This document shows positions 36,852 through 48,676 of a stretch of DNA of 64,000 nt, piece by piece (position 1 is the stretch's first letter; the number at the start of each line of letters is the position of its first letter). Source of the DNA: Phallusia mammillata (taxonomy: Eukaryota; Chordata; Ascidiacea; Phlebobranchia; Ascidiidae); contig QLIY01000643.1 in the NCBI GenBank assembly GCA_003260075.1, forward strand, positions 31,757 to 95,756, read 5' to 3'. The notes under the pieces are model-generated. The model saw nothing but the letters and a program-made list of their open reading frames with translations, did no database searches and had not been told where the DNA came from. The position numbers and the translations under genes are program-made.

Positions 36852-37844
36852 TTTTTTTTCTGTAGTACACTGCTGGTCAAAAAACAAAACGCGACAGTAC
36901 AGAATTTAACACAACATGGTTGCAAACAACTTACTTTATGATGCATTTTAAATATGCCTGAAAACCCTTCAATACAACCCGAATACAAGCAATGCCTCAC
37001 AAATTGCCACAAAAACATACGCAGGCTAAAACTGCTCAACGTAACTCGTATCCAGCAGCATCGAAAACTTCACATACAGAAACGACAAAGAAACTGCCTT
37101 GAACAACCAAAGAACGCATTCTGATCTGAAGTTGTTCGTTAATCTGATTTTGTGTGGAACTTAACGTCCCTAACTTATTAAATAGCAATCAACATTACAT
37201 TTTCTTCAAAGGCAATCAAACAGACAAAGTTAAGAGTTTGTGACAGCTGAATCAGCTTTTCACACCCTAACGGCCTGACAACAATACAATTCTTTCACCA
37301 GAAGAACGTGTTTAATTGGTCGCTCTAATTATTGCGCTTTTCCTCTTGGCAAGAACCTTTGAAGTGACGTGGGCTTTCGGCAGTTTGACGTCTTGATCGA
37401 GTTGTGTTTGCAGACAAATTTCAACAACTTTTTGATCAATTGTTGAGACGGGCGACTTTGCAATCCTTAAGCGTTTTTCTTAAAGGAGCAAATAGCGTTT
37501 TTGCTGGATTTCATTAGCACTTTCTTTTAAAAATTAGTAAAACAGAGAATTTATTGATTTTTTTAATTAACTTAAAAAACTGTATCTTTTGTTCTTCAAA
37601 TGGAATTATGAGAATGGCTGGTATTATGACACCACAAATGAGTGACGGGTTAAAAATTCTTGCGAGCATCGAAGCAGATAATCTTGTGCCCCATGAAACT
37701 TTAGCTGACAAATTGTTACGTTACCCGACAGACAAGCTCCCGTAATGTCACCAACCTGCACCTGCGAGGTCAGACTTAAAACTAAAGTCATGTTTTTGCC
37801 AAAATATTCGGAGACCAAAAGGTGCTACGTTGATGCACTGCAGG

Positions 37845-38112
37845 CACTGGCGTAGCCAGGGAGGGGCCAAAGGGGCCATGGCCCCACCCAAATTTTTAAA
37901 GTTCGGTGTGGTTTGGTATCTCTTTATGACTAAATATAATCAAAGGAATATATAAGTTGCCAAAATTGACTGTTATCATTGAGTTGTAAGCCGTAGGGCG
38001 TAGATAAAGCATTTGGTGGTTCCGTCACGCGTAAAAGACACCCTAGCAAAAAACGGTTTTGGACAACACATTTTTTGGCCCCTACCAAAATTTTCGGCTG
38101 TCTACGCCACTG
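37845..38112. mobile_element. MITE with CAGTGGCGTAG ends
   Basis: Ends CACTGGCGTAG / CTACGCCACTG are inverted repeats with one mismatch. Perfect 8-bp duplications ACTGCAGG lie at 37837-37844 and 38113-38120. Internal GGGGCCA / TTGGCCCC motifs are also inverted. The end sequence differs from the CAGNGGTTCT family elsewhere in the window. Confidence 0.88.
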
Positions 38113-38719
38113 ACTGCAGGTCACGTCTTTAACAAGTTAGCTTTTCGCCGTAATTACAAGACATAGGTGCTTTAGATTACGTTTTTTTCTCACGTAAAAA
38201 TGCTTCAAAACTTTAGTGTTTGGACTTCGTAATTGCTTTAGGCTATTTTTTTAAGAAAACAAATTAATAGCAATATCATTTTCATTAACTTCTAATCTGC
38301 CGTTGTATTGTCACATAAATCACTTTTACAACAATACACATTTTGGTGGTCATATTTGCAATTGCAGTATCAGATTATAATCCACTCGCTAAAAGCTAGT
38401 CATTCCAGGGAAGACACAAAAACATTCACAGTGCTAACAAAGTCATTTTAAATTTTAATCCTCTACACTTCGGTTGAAAAAAATCTCAAAGCCTCTTTGC
38501 AACTTAATTGGAATATCACGTCAAGAGCAAACTAAACAAGTATTGCTGTTTTAATAATTCCATTGTGGGCACATACCATAGTATTTTACCAAATCCAAAC
38601 AGCCTACTGACAGAAAATCAGAACAAATAATATTGAAAAAATAATACCTCTCTTAACAACACAGCTTACTGTCTAACCCGTTGAGACTAAAAACACTTTG
38701 CGAACCGCAGAAGCATCGT

Positions 38720-38900
38720 AGAAAACCTCAACAGCGCGCCTGCCTGCCTTCCACTGGAGCTCACACCAGCACCGACCACTGCCCACACAGAAAACTGGTG
38801 GCAGAATTATTTCCGCCCCACTGACAGCGGTGTGTATGCATGCGCAGTGCGCGTGTCAGTGTAAAAACAGCGCGAGTGTGCATGCGCTCGTGGCTCGTGG
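38720..38900. promoter_or_regulatory. GC-rich patch with NRF1-like motifs, possible septin promoter
   Basis: The only distinctly GC-rich stretch in the intergenic region. TGCATGCGCAGTGCGC (38837-38852) and TGCATGCGCT (38879-38888) resemble NRF1 sites. It could serve a non-coding first exon of the minus-strand septin, 5.3 kb upstream of its ATG. No transcript evidence is available, so this is inference. Confidence 0.25.
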
Positions 38901-40099
38901 CTGTTTCTCTCTTCGAAAGACCAAAGGCATTTTTTTTTCAGCTTAGCAATCCCCCGCTGATGAACAGTTTCTGTGGCAATGTTTTCCAATAATAATGCTG
39001 CCATTGTGACTTCATTATTGATATTTTGTCCCTTAAGTGTCACAGTGAGTATTTGTTGACTGACAGGCTTAAACAATGTGCGGCATTGTTGTGTATTGTC
39101 CGGGGATTATTGATTCAAACGTTTCGAACATAAGCAACTGTTAAAAACGTTCGTAAAAATGAACCAGGGGTTGGTTTGATGCTAAATGGTATCGTATTTG
39201 TTGATGTCATCTACATTTGACGTGTTAACCCGAATTGAAAATGGCACATATGCTACAAAATGAGTAGAAGATTTGTTTTCCTGGACCAACGTTTGCACAG
39301 TGCTGGAAAAAATTAAAACCGCCAAAAACGATTTTTGTTAGAATATAAATTTGTAGGACAACTTTTTGTAAAATATTATCACTGTTTGTATTTTATCTTA
39401 AAGTTACCAGCAATTGGGGTCGCCAAGTAGTTCTAAATCTAAAGGTCGTATTCTCCTCTCAGTATAACACAAAGCACGTTTTTGGTCGCGTATATATCCG
39501 TACACAACATTTTTGCCCTCACCTCCACGAAGAAAAACTTTGTCACCTTCCAAAGTTTTGTTCTGGTTCTGTCATTGTTTCGAAGTATGAAATTTTCTGT
39601 TTTGACTCATAGCCGCTATATGATAAAGCCGCATTCAACTTCAAACAGTAACTACGTAATTATGGATGACCTCATCTTTCCGAACACATTCCTGTCAATT
39701 TAAACGTCTGGGCCTCTTCAAAAACGGTCTAGTCATACCCTTGTTTTAGTGCACTTTAGTTTTACTCAAAATTTGAAAAACTAAATATGTAACAACAATT
39801 CTTACATTTGTAACGCTAAATTCAATATTATTCTTCAGACAGTTTCATATGAACTTGTTAAAAACTATATAGTATTGACTGTTTTGAAAATTTTGAACTG
39901 CAAAGTTTGCGCAGCGCAAGTCAATATTGAATTGTCTACCTTGCTATCCGACTTAAATCGAAATGTCTAAAGCGCACTTGTAAATTATGTATGAAAGCAT
40001 AAACTTGACGCGAACCCAATTTATATAGGAATTTCCGAAAGGTAAAACAACCTAAATTTTGCTTATTTTTCATCTGTTTTAATAAGTGGTAAGCAGGCC

Positions 40100-40165
40100 G
40101 GGCTTTGCTGGGATTTAAACTCTTATTTCTATGAGATAAAGTCGACTGCAACAACCATTGAACAA
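40100..40165 (-). repeat. tRNA-like sequence, probably SINE head
   Basis: On the minus strand GTTCAATGGTTGTTGCA (40147-40163) resembles a tRNA D-arm / A box, and GAGTTTAAATCCCAGC (40107-40122) a T-arm / B box, at tRNA-like spacing. Stems are imperfect, so a tRNA-derived repeat is preferred over a functional tRNA. Confidence 0.4.
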
Positions 40166-41011
40166 CTTTAGAAGAATTGCTTTGACAAAGTTTTATTACA
40201 CATAAGGTTTATAGAGTAGAGTAGACAATGGAAAAGTACATACAAGATTCAAAGTTTAAGTAAATGACATTAAAAACTGACTTGGAATTTTAACGCAAAC
40301 AATCAAAAAAAGATCATGCAAAAATACATTGGGTTACGCACAGTTTCAGTGTTGGCGGAAATACCAAATAAGGATGTTATGCAACGGTTGAGTTAAAAGT
40401 TGATAAAGTTAATACATATAATCTTGTTGTAAGTACTATGCGAAAATTTTATTAGTTTTTTCATGGGGGAGAATTCACATAACTAATTGAACATCTAAGT
40501 AATGTTAAAAAATTTACAAACTTTCTTTTAAAAGTTTTACAATAATAAACACATGGAAATTGCCACGCAAGCCTAACATGCATTTACGTAAGCAACACTG
40601 TCTGCAAGATTAAATGTATTGCACATTGAAAACAACGCGTACAAGCTGATACATACTGCTTACATATAGAAGCATCAATTTCCGTTTAAATTGTAAAGCA
40701 CATTAAGATTGCTAATGGATCTAGAATAACGTCTAAATGGCTCATTTGTGCAATATTGAGGTTAGTCTTTATTGGTAAGATCTTGTTTTGATTTAAACTG
40801 GGTATTGCGTTGTACATATAATTCAAGGAAAAATCGTGACGTCATCGAATAGAATCGTTACAACATTACTGCAAAGTTACGATGAGCTTTGTCAAACTAA
40901 TAGATAGGAATTCCAGATATTTCGAGCTAGTATAATTTCGTCGCGACTTTGCGAGATACGCAACAGAATAATCTGGTTACATACAAAAAATGTCCAGGTG
41001 GGAAACAGCAT

Positions 41012-44000
41012 TCATTTTTTCAAGCCCCAAAGTGGATCTAGATCGGCGAACGGGTCGTTTGCTTTAACTTGCGCTCCTAGACCTGAACCAGCGTCTTTCG
41101 GCCTAAAGAAATCGGCTTTAGTTATTTTCTGTCGCTCCTTAGCGTCGGAAGCGCCCAGCGTAAAAGATTCCGGTGTTAACTGCTGCAAAAGCGAATCGCC
41201 CGGTTTTCCGTCCAACCCTGACGCCTGCTGTTGTCCCAAATCAATCGAATTTCCAATCAACTGCGGTTGCTGACCTGGGGCTTCCCCACGCCCCGTGACG
41301 TCACATAACCTTCCTTCGTCATTGCAGCTGCTCACAATGTCAGGTTGAACGCTGGCTGGTGACGTCACGTCGTTGCTAGGCGACTGAGCGGGAGCAGGGT
41401 TCGGTGGAACTATTGTGCCTTGCACCAAGTCGCTCATGTTGTTTCCTATCAGAGTTGCTATGTCGGCTGGGGCGTTAGGGGCTGTCCCGGGTTCAAGGGG
41501 CAATGGCGCGCTGTTGGGGACATTGAAATGTGGCGCTGACGGGTCAGAGGGATTCGTCGTCGGTGGCGCAGTCTGAAAACCAGTTAAATGGATGTGAATA
41601 TGCACGTAGATAACATACTTGTTTTTGGATACTATACATCAATGCGTTTAATATTCATTCAACGCAGACGAGTACGACAACATGATAACGGGCAAGAAAT
41701 TAGTGCTGTGCCACCAGTTTTTTACTAGAGCTTATTTTGTCCACAAAATAAACCACTTTAGAATGCATGTGGTTAGCATACATAAAGCTTCCAAAGATAT
41801 CCTGTAAACAAATTTATTCGTGGAGCAAGAAATCTTGTTGAAAGGTTGTAGCTTGATTGAGCGTCGGTTTGTTTGGATCACGTAATACGACCTGTTACCG
41901 ACGTTTGGTCACGATTTCGTATTACTGCTACCACATTATGCACCCACATAACACAGATGGTATTATGCCTTCCTTTACAATATACATTATCATGTGCATA
42001 TAGGTTTTAATATTTACATTAACTTCATAAAAAACATACAGCAAACCGAAAATTCCCTTCGGACAGCGAAAGCTGGCAGTATTTGTCAAAATAAAAGCCC
42101 CCCCCCCTAGGTTTTAATATTTACATTAACTTCATAAAAAACATACAGCAAACCGGAAATTCCCTTCGGACAGCGAAAGCTGGCAGTATTTGTCAAAAGG
42201 CGATGCATGCTTCGAACTTTAACGTTTAGAGTTACTTACATAATAACCTGATTATTTAGTTGCTGTGCGCAAATGCACGCGTTGAGATTTTTAAATAAGT
42301 ACTGGTACAAGTATATTCTATGCCGCAATGGCTTCTCATTTTTTAGCCTTATTGCTTTTTTTGCTCTTTAAATACGTGTCTGTTTTTAAAATGATTGAAT
42401 TGGAGAATTAAATTCCTCCATTCAAGGTAAATTTTTTCGGGTACTTCACTTTGACAGTTGGACTTCGTTGTTATATTAAGCGGGGTCACGCAACAAACAC
42501 AATGGTCATTAATTTGAGAACTGCTAAGGCAGTGGTTTCCAACTTTACCGACGAATTTCTTACTTAACAATTCAATACATTCTTATTCCTCCCCAATGAA
42601 CTACACAGTACAAAAGAACATTTCAGCAACTTTACAGTTTTTTTTACAAAGCTTTAGTGTCTATTTACAAATACATGAACCAATGAATCCCCCCCCCCTA
42701 TTCTATGCCGCAATGGCTTCTCATTTTTTAGCCTTATTGCTTTTTTGCTCTTTAAATACGTGTCTGTTTGACAGTTGGACTTCGTTGTTATATTAAGTGG
42801 GGTTACGCATTTGAGAACTGCTAAGGCAGTGGTTTCTAAATTTACCAACGAATTCCTTACTAATACATTCTTATTTGTCCCCAATGAACTACACAGTACA
42901 AAAGAAGATTTCAGCAACTTTACAGTTTTTTTACAAAGCTTTAGTGTCTAATAACAAATACATGAACCAATGAATATTAATCCCTCCCCGGTTGAGAACC
43001 ACTTTGTTAAGGTTTAACAGCAAATAAGTGTAATTAAATTCAACCAACAAGTACAAGCATATGCTTTGTGCAATTGCATGGTCAGCTGCTGAAACTTGTC
43101 GAAAAATGACTGGAGTAAACGGACCAACGAATACAAAAAAAATCTGCATACAACAGAGACGACAAAAACAAACACCTGCTCATTCTCACCCGACTCCTCC
43201 TAGTGGTGAAACGACAGCATTAAAAAGGTCAGGTTTAAACAAAACATTTTCTTTATAGTGATTTTTTAACACTTGACCTACCTTGTCGCTCGGTCGTACA
43301 GTCATCTTTTCTACGCTTGCGCGAATTGTCGACAAAGCACCAGAACCAAAAACATCAAAGGTCTTCCCGTCGATTTTGTGGCAAGGAGATGCCTACAAAT
43401 AAGGTACAATTGACGATTTAGAATATTTTAACCACAAAAGACCGTTTTTTTATTCAATGGTTTCAGAACCTCTATTACACTAAGTATTTCACTAGTCTCT
43501 AGTTGTTTAAAACCTAACACAAATCAAAAAAATTGGGACTTTTTCGATGGACTGTTAGCATTTTACCTGTGCAGGAGTTGTTGGCTGCGAAGATTTCTTT
43601 TCGATTTCAACACCTCGCTGACGTAATAAATCAACAGCATGGAAATAAACAAGGTCGTAAACAAACTTTAGCTGGGCCTGTCAAAGTAGGTAAAGACAAT
43701 TAAGTGCCAGTGCGTGGCATGAGTAAAATATGAAATACCAAACTGATGTACCAACAAATAATTGACACCCATAAGTGAAGTATTTCTAAACTACAGTAAA
43801 CTCCGGATAAACCGGATTCGGTTAATCCGGATCTCCGCCCTGACAAAACTTGAGGTAGAAATGATTTGTAATGTGGTAAGGATTTTAGTGACTTATTAAA
43901 CGCGTGTGGCCTACTTTTTCCTGCAGCATAAATTTTCGTCTTTGTCTCATCTTGTTGACGACATCAAGAACTTGGGGAATTCCCTGTCCTGCGTCGAGTT

Positions 44001-47000
44001 CTTGCACACAAAGATAAGCGGCACAGAAAGTTCCAGTGTGACTGACGCCGTCCCTGAAAATACCACACTTAATATTAGTATTCCGACCCACAAATCTAAT
44101 GGTACCTAACAGTGTTTTTAGTTGCATGCAAAGTGTGCAGTTAATTTGAAATGATCAGTTTTAAACGAACCACTGAAAACGCTTAACCACTCACATCGTA
44201 TATATTGTACTGAATGTCACAAAACAGGTAAGATAAAATCCACCAATATTTCTTTCAACAAAAGGTAAACCAAAGGCTAGAGGTAGTCTCTGGTTAGACT
44301 CAAAGTGTATGTTTAGCTGTTTTAAGGGCATAAATGTTCAAGCATTATTAGTTTTTTCTTGTTTTATGTTTAAAAGGAGGGTATTTCTTCCTAAAAGACG
44401 TATGGTAGGTCTGTAATACGTCAACTTTAGGGTGATGCCATTAATAACAGCATTACACTTGGAAGTATTATTATTTTGGCACTTACTCGCAATGGACAAC
44501 GATGGGCCACTGTAGATTTCGTTGTTGTACGTGAAAGTTGGACACGGTACGCATGAATGATAACAAATCTGGTGTCGAAGCTGGGAGACCGCTGTGAAAT
44601 AAAACCATTGTTTCACAAACAGACCGAGCTTAATTAAACTGCTTACATTTTATACAGCATTCCTATTCACTATACGGCGCTGCAGAGACAGTTTATTTGC
44701 AAAAACACAAAAACGTTCAACTTACTGTTCGGGCCATGCGGTATACTGCAGTTGTGTTAGGGACCTCGGTAAACTGTGTTTCACATGTTTCAGTGTGAAG
44801 GTCCGTTCAATGTAGCTTCCGTGCACACGACTCGTTGTGAACGTAACACACAGCGGTCCATGTTTTTGTGGAACGTTGCGATCATCTGGCCAATATTTCG
44901 CACATTTCTACAAAGAAAACAAAATTTACAGCTTTATACTAAAAATCGTTTACAAACTGTTGCTGTTTTGACCACAGGACAAACATAAATACACTAACAC
45001 ACCCCCCCCCCATACTAAAAATCGTTTACAAACTGTTGCTGTTTTGACCACAGGACAAATATAAATACACTAATAGTAAGTTTCTACCTTAGGTACGTCG
45101 TTCTTTGACACCAACATCACTATCAATGTAACCTGGTGCTCGTGGACCATCGTCCAAAAGTCGGATGAAGAAGAAGGCAGCGGAGATTGTGTCGCTGAGG
45201 ATAAATTAAGTTTGAACAAATTTTAAAATAAGTCACTTAACCACAAATATTTTTCAACGATGTAAAACGGCCTCAATTACGCCAATTCGGCAAATCCATA
45301 CATGTCATAAATGTCAGACCGTCACCTATAGGTAAATTCTGTTAGCGTAAAGAACCTATCACACAAAGTTTGCTGAATACCGATGGAGGGCGCAAAGAGC
45401 ATTTGGAAATATTTATAAGTCAATTGTGTAAAAATGCTAGCGGTTAGCGCTTTTAGGGTGGGGATGAGGTTTTCTAATAACAATAATAAAATCAACTTAT
45501 AAAGGTAATTTAAACAACTGTGCTGTTCACACCGTCTATCGGTATTTAACACACTTGCATGGCCTACCCCCCCCCCAAAGGTAATTTAAACAACTGTGCT
45601 GTTCACACCGTCTATCGGTATTTAGCACACTTGGCCTGTTGTGAGTTGTTATGTTAGTAGCTCTACCTATCTTTAAATACATTTTAGATACGCGCTTAAG
45701 TATAAACTTTGTTATGCATCTGGCATTCACTAAGCAACACGACCTGGAGTTTACTGATCATTTAGCAGAGCACCTATTTGGATGGACTGTTTTCAAAATC
45801 GCCCAGCAACAACCAAGCACCAACGTGAGTGTGGCATTCCCACACGGTTCGATGATTCATAATCAACCACATTACAACAGCGATTACCATCTACAGCCTT
45901 CCAAAGGTCGAACACACCACGGTGTATATGCTTGAACTTGTCATCGTCTTACATATTTCACATTAATTTTGTACTCACCGATAAATCGTGGACAAAAAGG
46001 AGAAATTCCGTCAACCAGACTCGCATTGATGTAGTCATCTTTGGTTTCCTTAAGCACAATACGGCTCTGATCGAATGGTAAGATGTCTTGAAATCTGTTC
46101 TTGTAGGAAGAACATCTCCCGATCGCCGTGGAAAGCTGACGTGCATGTTTTTCTTGTAAGTCCGAAAGCTGCTTCCAATCCCTTCAAGTAACAATTATAA
46201 GTTGGCCGTTGTTTTCGTGAATGGTATATGTCAAAAAAATATGGTTGTTAGATTGCCAAACGCTTCACAAGCATAAAATGTGTAAAGCGGAGTCAGAGAA
46301 TATACCCCAAAAAAATCGAAATGATTTTTCTTGCCAAATATTATCAGTGTCAGATAAAGGGTCTGCTGGCCTGTAGGCACATTTTGTAAGTGGCCCGAAA
46401 ATCAGGGTTGCCAACTAAAAAAATTAGAATTATCACTGTTGCCTAATCATTGACTGATTTTAAAGGGGCCTGGATTTTTGACTGGCCTGTAGGCACGTGC
46501 CTACTTTGCCTAATGGTTAATCCAGCACTGCATATTAGCATGTTTCAACAGATTTCGAAAACTTTACAAGTGAACGTTAAGAGAGTCACATACACAACTT
46601 GTCATATGCTTTCCAATCAGCACCGGACTTAGAGTTTGTTTGGTAAGAGGTATAAGCAAACACAGTATCGTTGATGTTAACAACTACAAATCAATATAAA
46701 GGACCAATAAAAACAATATTTTTGGAATCAGATAAACGGACTTGTCGAGCTGACAAAGCGTCCCAGGTTGTTTGGTGAGTAATGACGAAACTCTTTTCTG
46801 ATAAACTTCAGTGTCGGTTTTGAACTGCATCAAATCTGCTTCACTCTTGTACGGGATGTCATCAAATCGTCTGACTATCATTGCTTCTTCCAAATCGTCC
46901 ACGATCACTGGAACCAACATCTACACAAATGTATGGATTTTATGGTTGGTTCTTTGGTTGATGTGTAAAAATTACTTCTAAAAGTTTTACTCACTGGGTT

Positions 47001-48580
47001 ACTCTGAGCTGGCAATCCACCAATCGGAGTTTCAGGGCTTGCATTCAGTATTTCGTCGGCTGAAGTGCTTGAAATGGATGGTTGTAAAACTGAAGGTGGT
47101 GTGTATGTAAGACCAGCTAAATCCGCACTGGGTTTCATTGGTTCAGGCAGATGATTCGCTTTAGCTGCACCAATTACTTGCGGAGTGAGTGGTTTGTTAA
47201 ATGGTGTCGACGGGGGTGGCTTCGTAGCACTAGGTTGAAGAACTTGTGTTTGAGATGTTTGTACCATATTTGGTGCTGAGTTGTGTGTTGGTTCCAATGG
47301 TTTGCTGGTAGTTTGTGGTGATTGATGCCTTGGTGGTGGTGAACCATAATTTTGTGACTTGGGTACAACATTTTGGGGTGTTTGAATTGTTTGAGAATTA
47401 GTTGCATAAACAGCAGCAGGTGGTTGTCCTTGGTAGGGTGAAGAAATTGAACTATGTGTTGTTTGGACTGGTTGCTGCGGATTTGGTACGACGTTTTGAG
47501 CTGGACGCACAAGTTGGTGCTGACCTGTTGGTTGTTGCGTGTAGGCTTGTTGAAATCGTTGTTGTTGTTGCTGTTGTGGTTGTGGTGGTTGAACTGGTTG
47601 TTGCACTGGTCTGATTTGTTGCTGCTGAACTATTCCATGGGCTGGTTGAGCAGGTCGAACAGCTGGTTGTATATGTTGCTGTGGTGCATTCAAAGGTCTA
47701 ACTGGTTGTTGGTTTTGCAACGGACCATAATTTGGTTGTTGAGGCCGAACTTGATTTTGAGCTGGTGCACGAACATGACCCTGACCTGGCCCGTAACCTG
47801 GTGAAACTATTCTTGGCGGTGCAGAACCTGGAACCATGTTAGGAGGTGGTTGTCTGTTCATGATCTGCCCTGCCATTGGGACAGTTTGGTGTCCAGCCGG
47901 ATTTGTTGCAATCATGCCTTGTGGACGCTGACCAGCACTTTGTGTGCCATAAACACCAGTAGAAGATACAGGCTGGTGAGACGGGACACTCGGTCTTTGT
48001 GCACCAGAATTGTGTGGTTGCTGCGAAGGTGGTGTTGGATATCGAGCTGGCTGCCGTGTTTGTGGAAACTGGTTTTGAAATTGTTGACGAGGCATTACGC
48101 TTGGGTTGTTTATTGTTTGCGGAAGAGGAGATGACACGGCTGGATAAACGTGTTGATTGGTAGATTGTTGGTTTGATGGATAGGAAACACTCGTTGGTTG
48201 CGTTTGGTGCGCAGTGGGGGCGATGCCTTGAACGTGTACCTGTCCTACACCAACATTTTGCATTCGAGGATTTAGGGCTTGGTTGGCCCCATGAGATGTG
48301 GTCATTTGGGTAAAAGCAGGGTTCGGTGGTCCCGATAGTTGACCAGATGCTTGTGGCATACCAGGATGGTGTTGATGTTGACCAGTAAACACAGAAGGCT
48401 GGGGGTGCTCCACATACGACTGCAAAGGTTGAGTTATCGCACCAGTTTGAGGTGCCACACCCCCTGGGTGAATTGGAGGACTCATAGGGGAATTCGGGTA
48501 AGCTGGTCGGGTGTTTTGGTTCAGATAAGGGTTGTGAGTGCTAATCGGCTGTTGGTGTGGTTGCTGTCTGAACTGCTGCT

Positions 48581-48676
<96 letters not shown>

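Larger units (their letters stand above)
33437..41011. other. 7.5-kb intergenic region, septin 5' side / PTPN23 3' side
   Basis: No conserved coding exon was recognised. It holds a C43 run (36809-36851), a 268-bp transposon (37845-38112), a GC-rich patch (about 38720-38900) that may be a promoter, and a tRNA-like repeat (40100-40165). Short reading frames (33900-34223, 35977-36201, 37554-37745) show no known domain. The last kilobase should contain the PTPN23 3' UTR. Confidence 0.5.
41573..43281 (-). other. PTPN23 last intron
   Basis: A 1.7-kb intron carrying two homopolymer-joined duplicates (42006-42197 and 42310-42980) and a small hAT-like element. Without the duplicates it would be about 1.2 kb. 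Confidence 0.6.

Noticed and set aside
40100..40165. Functional tRNA gene
   Set aside because: A- and B-box-like motifs exist but the acceptor and anticodon stems do not pair well by eye.
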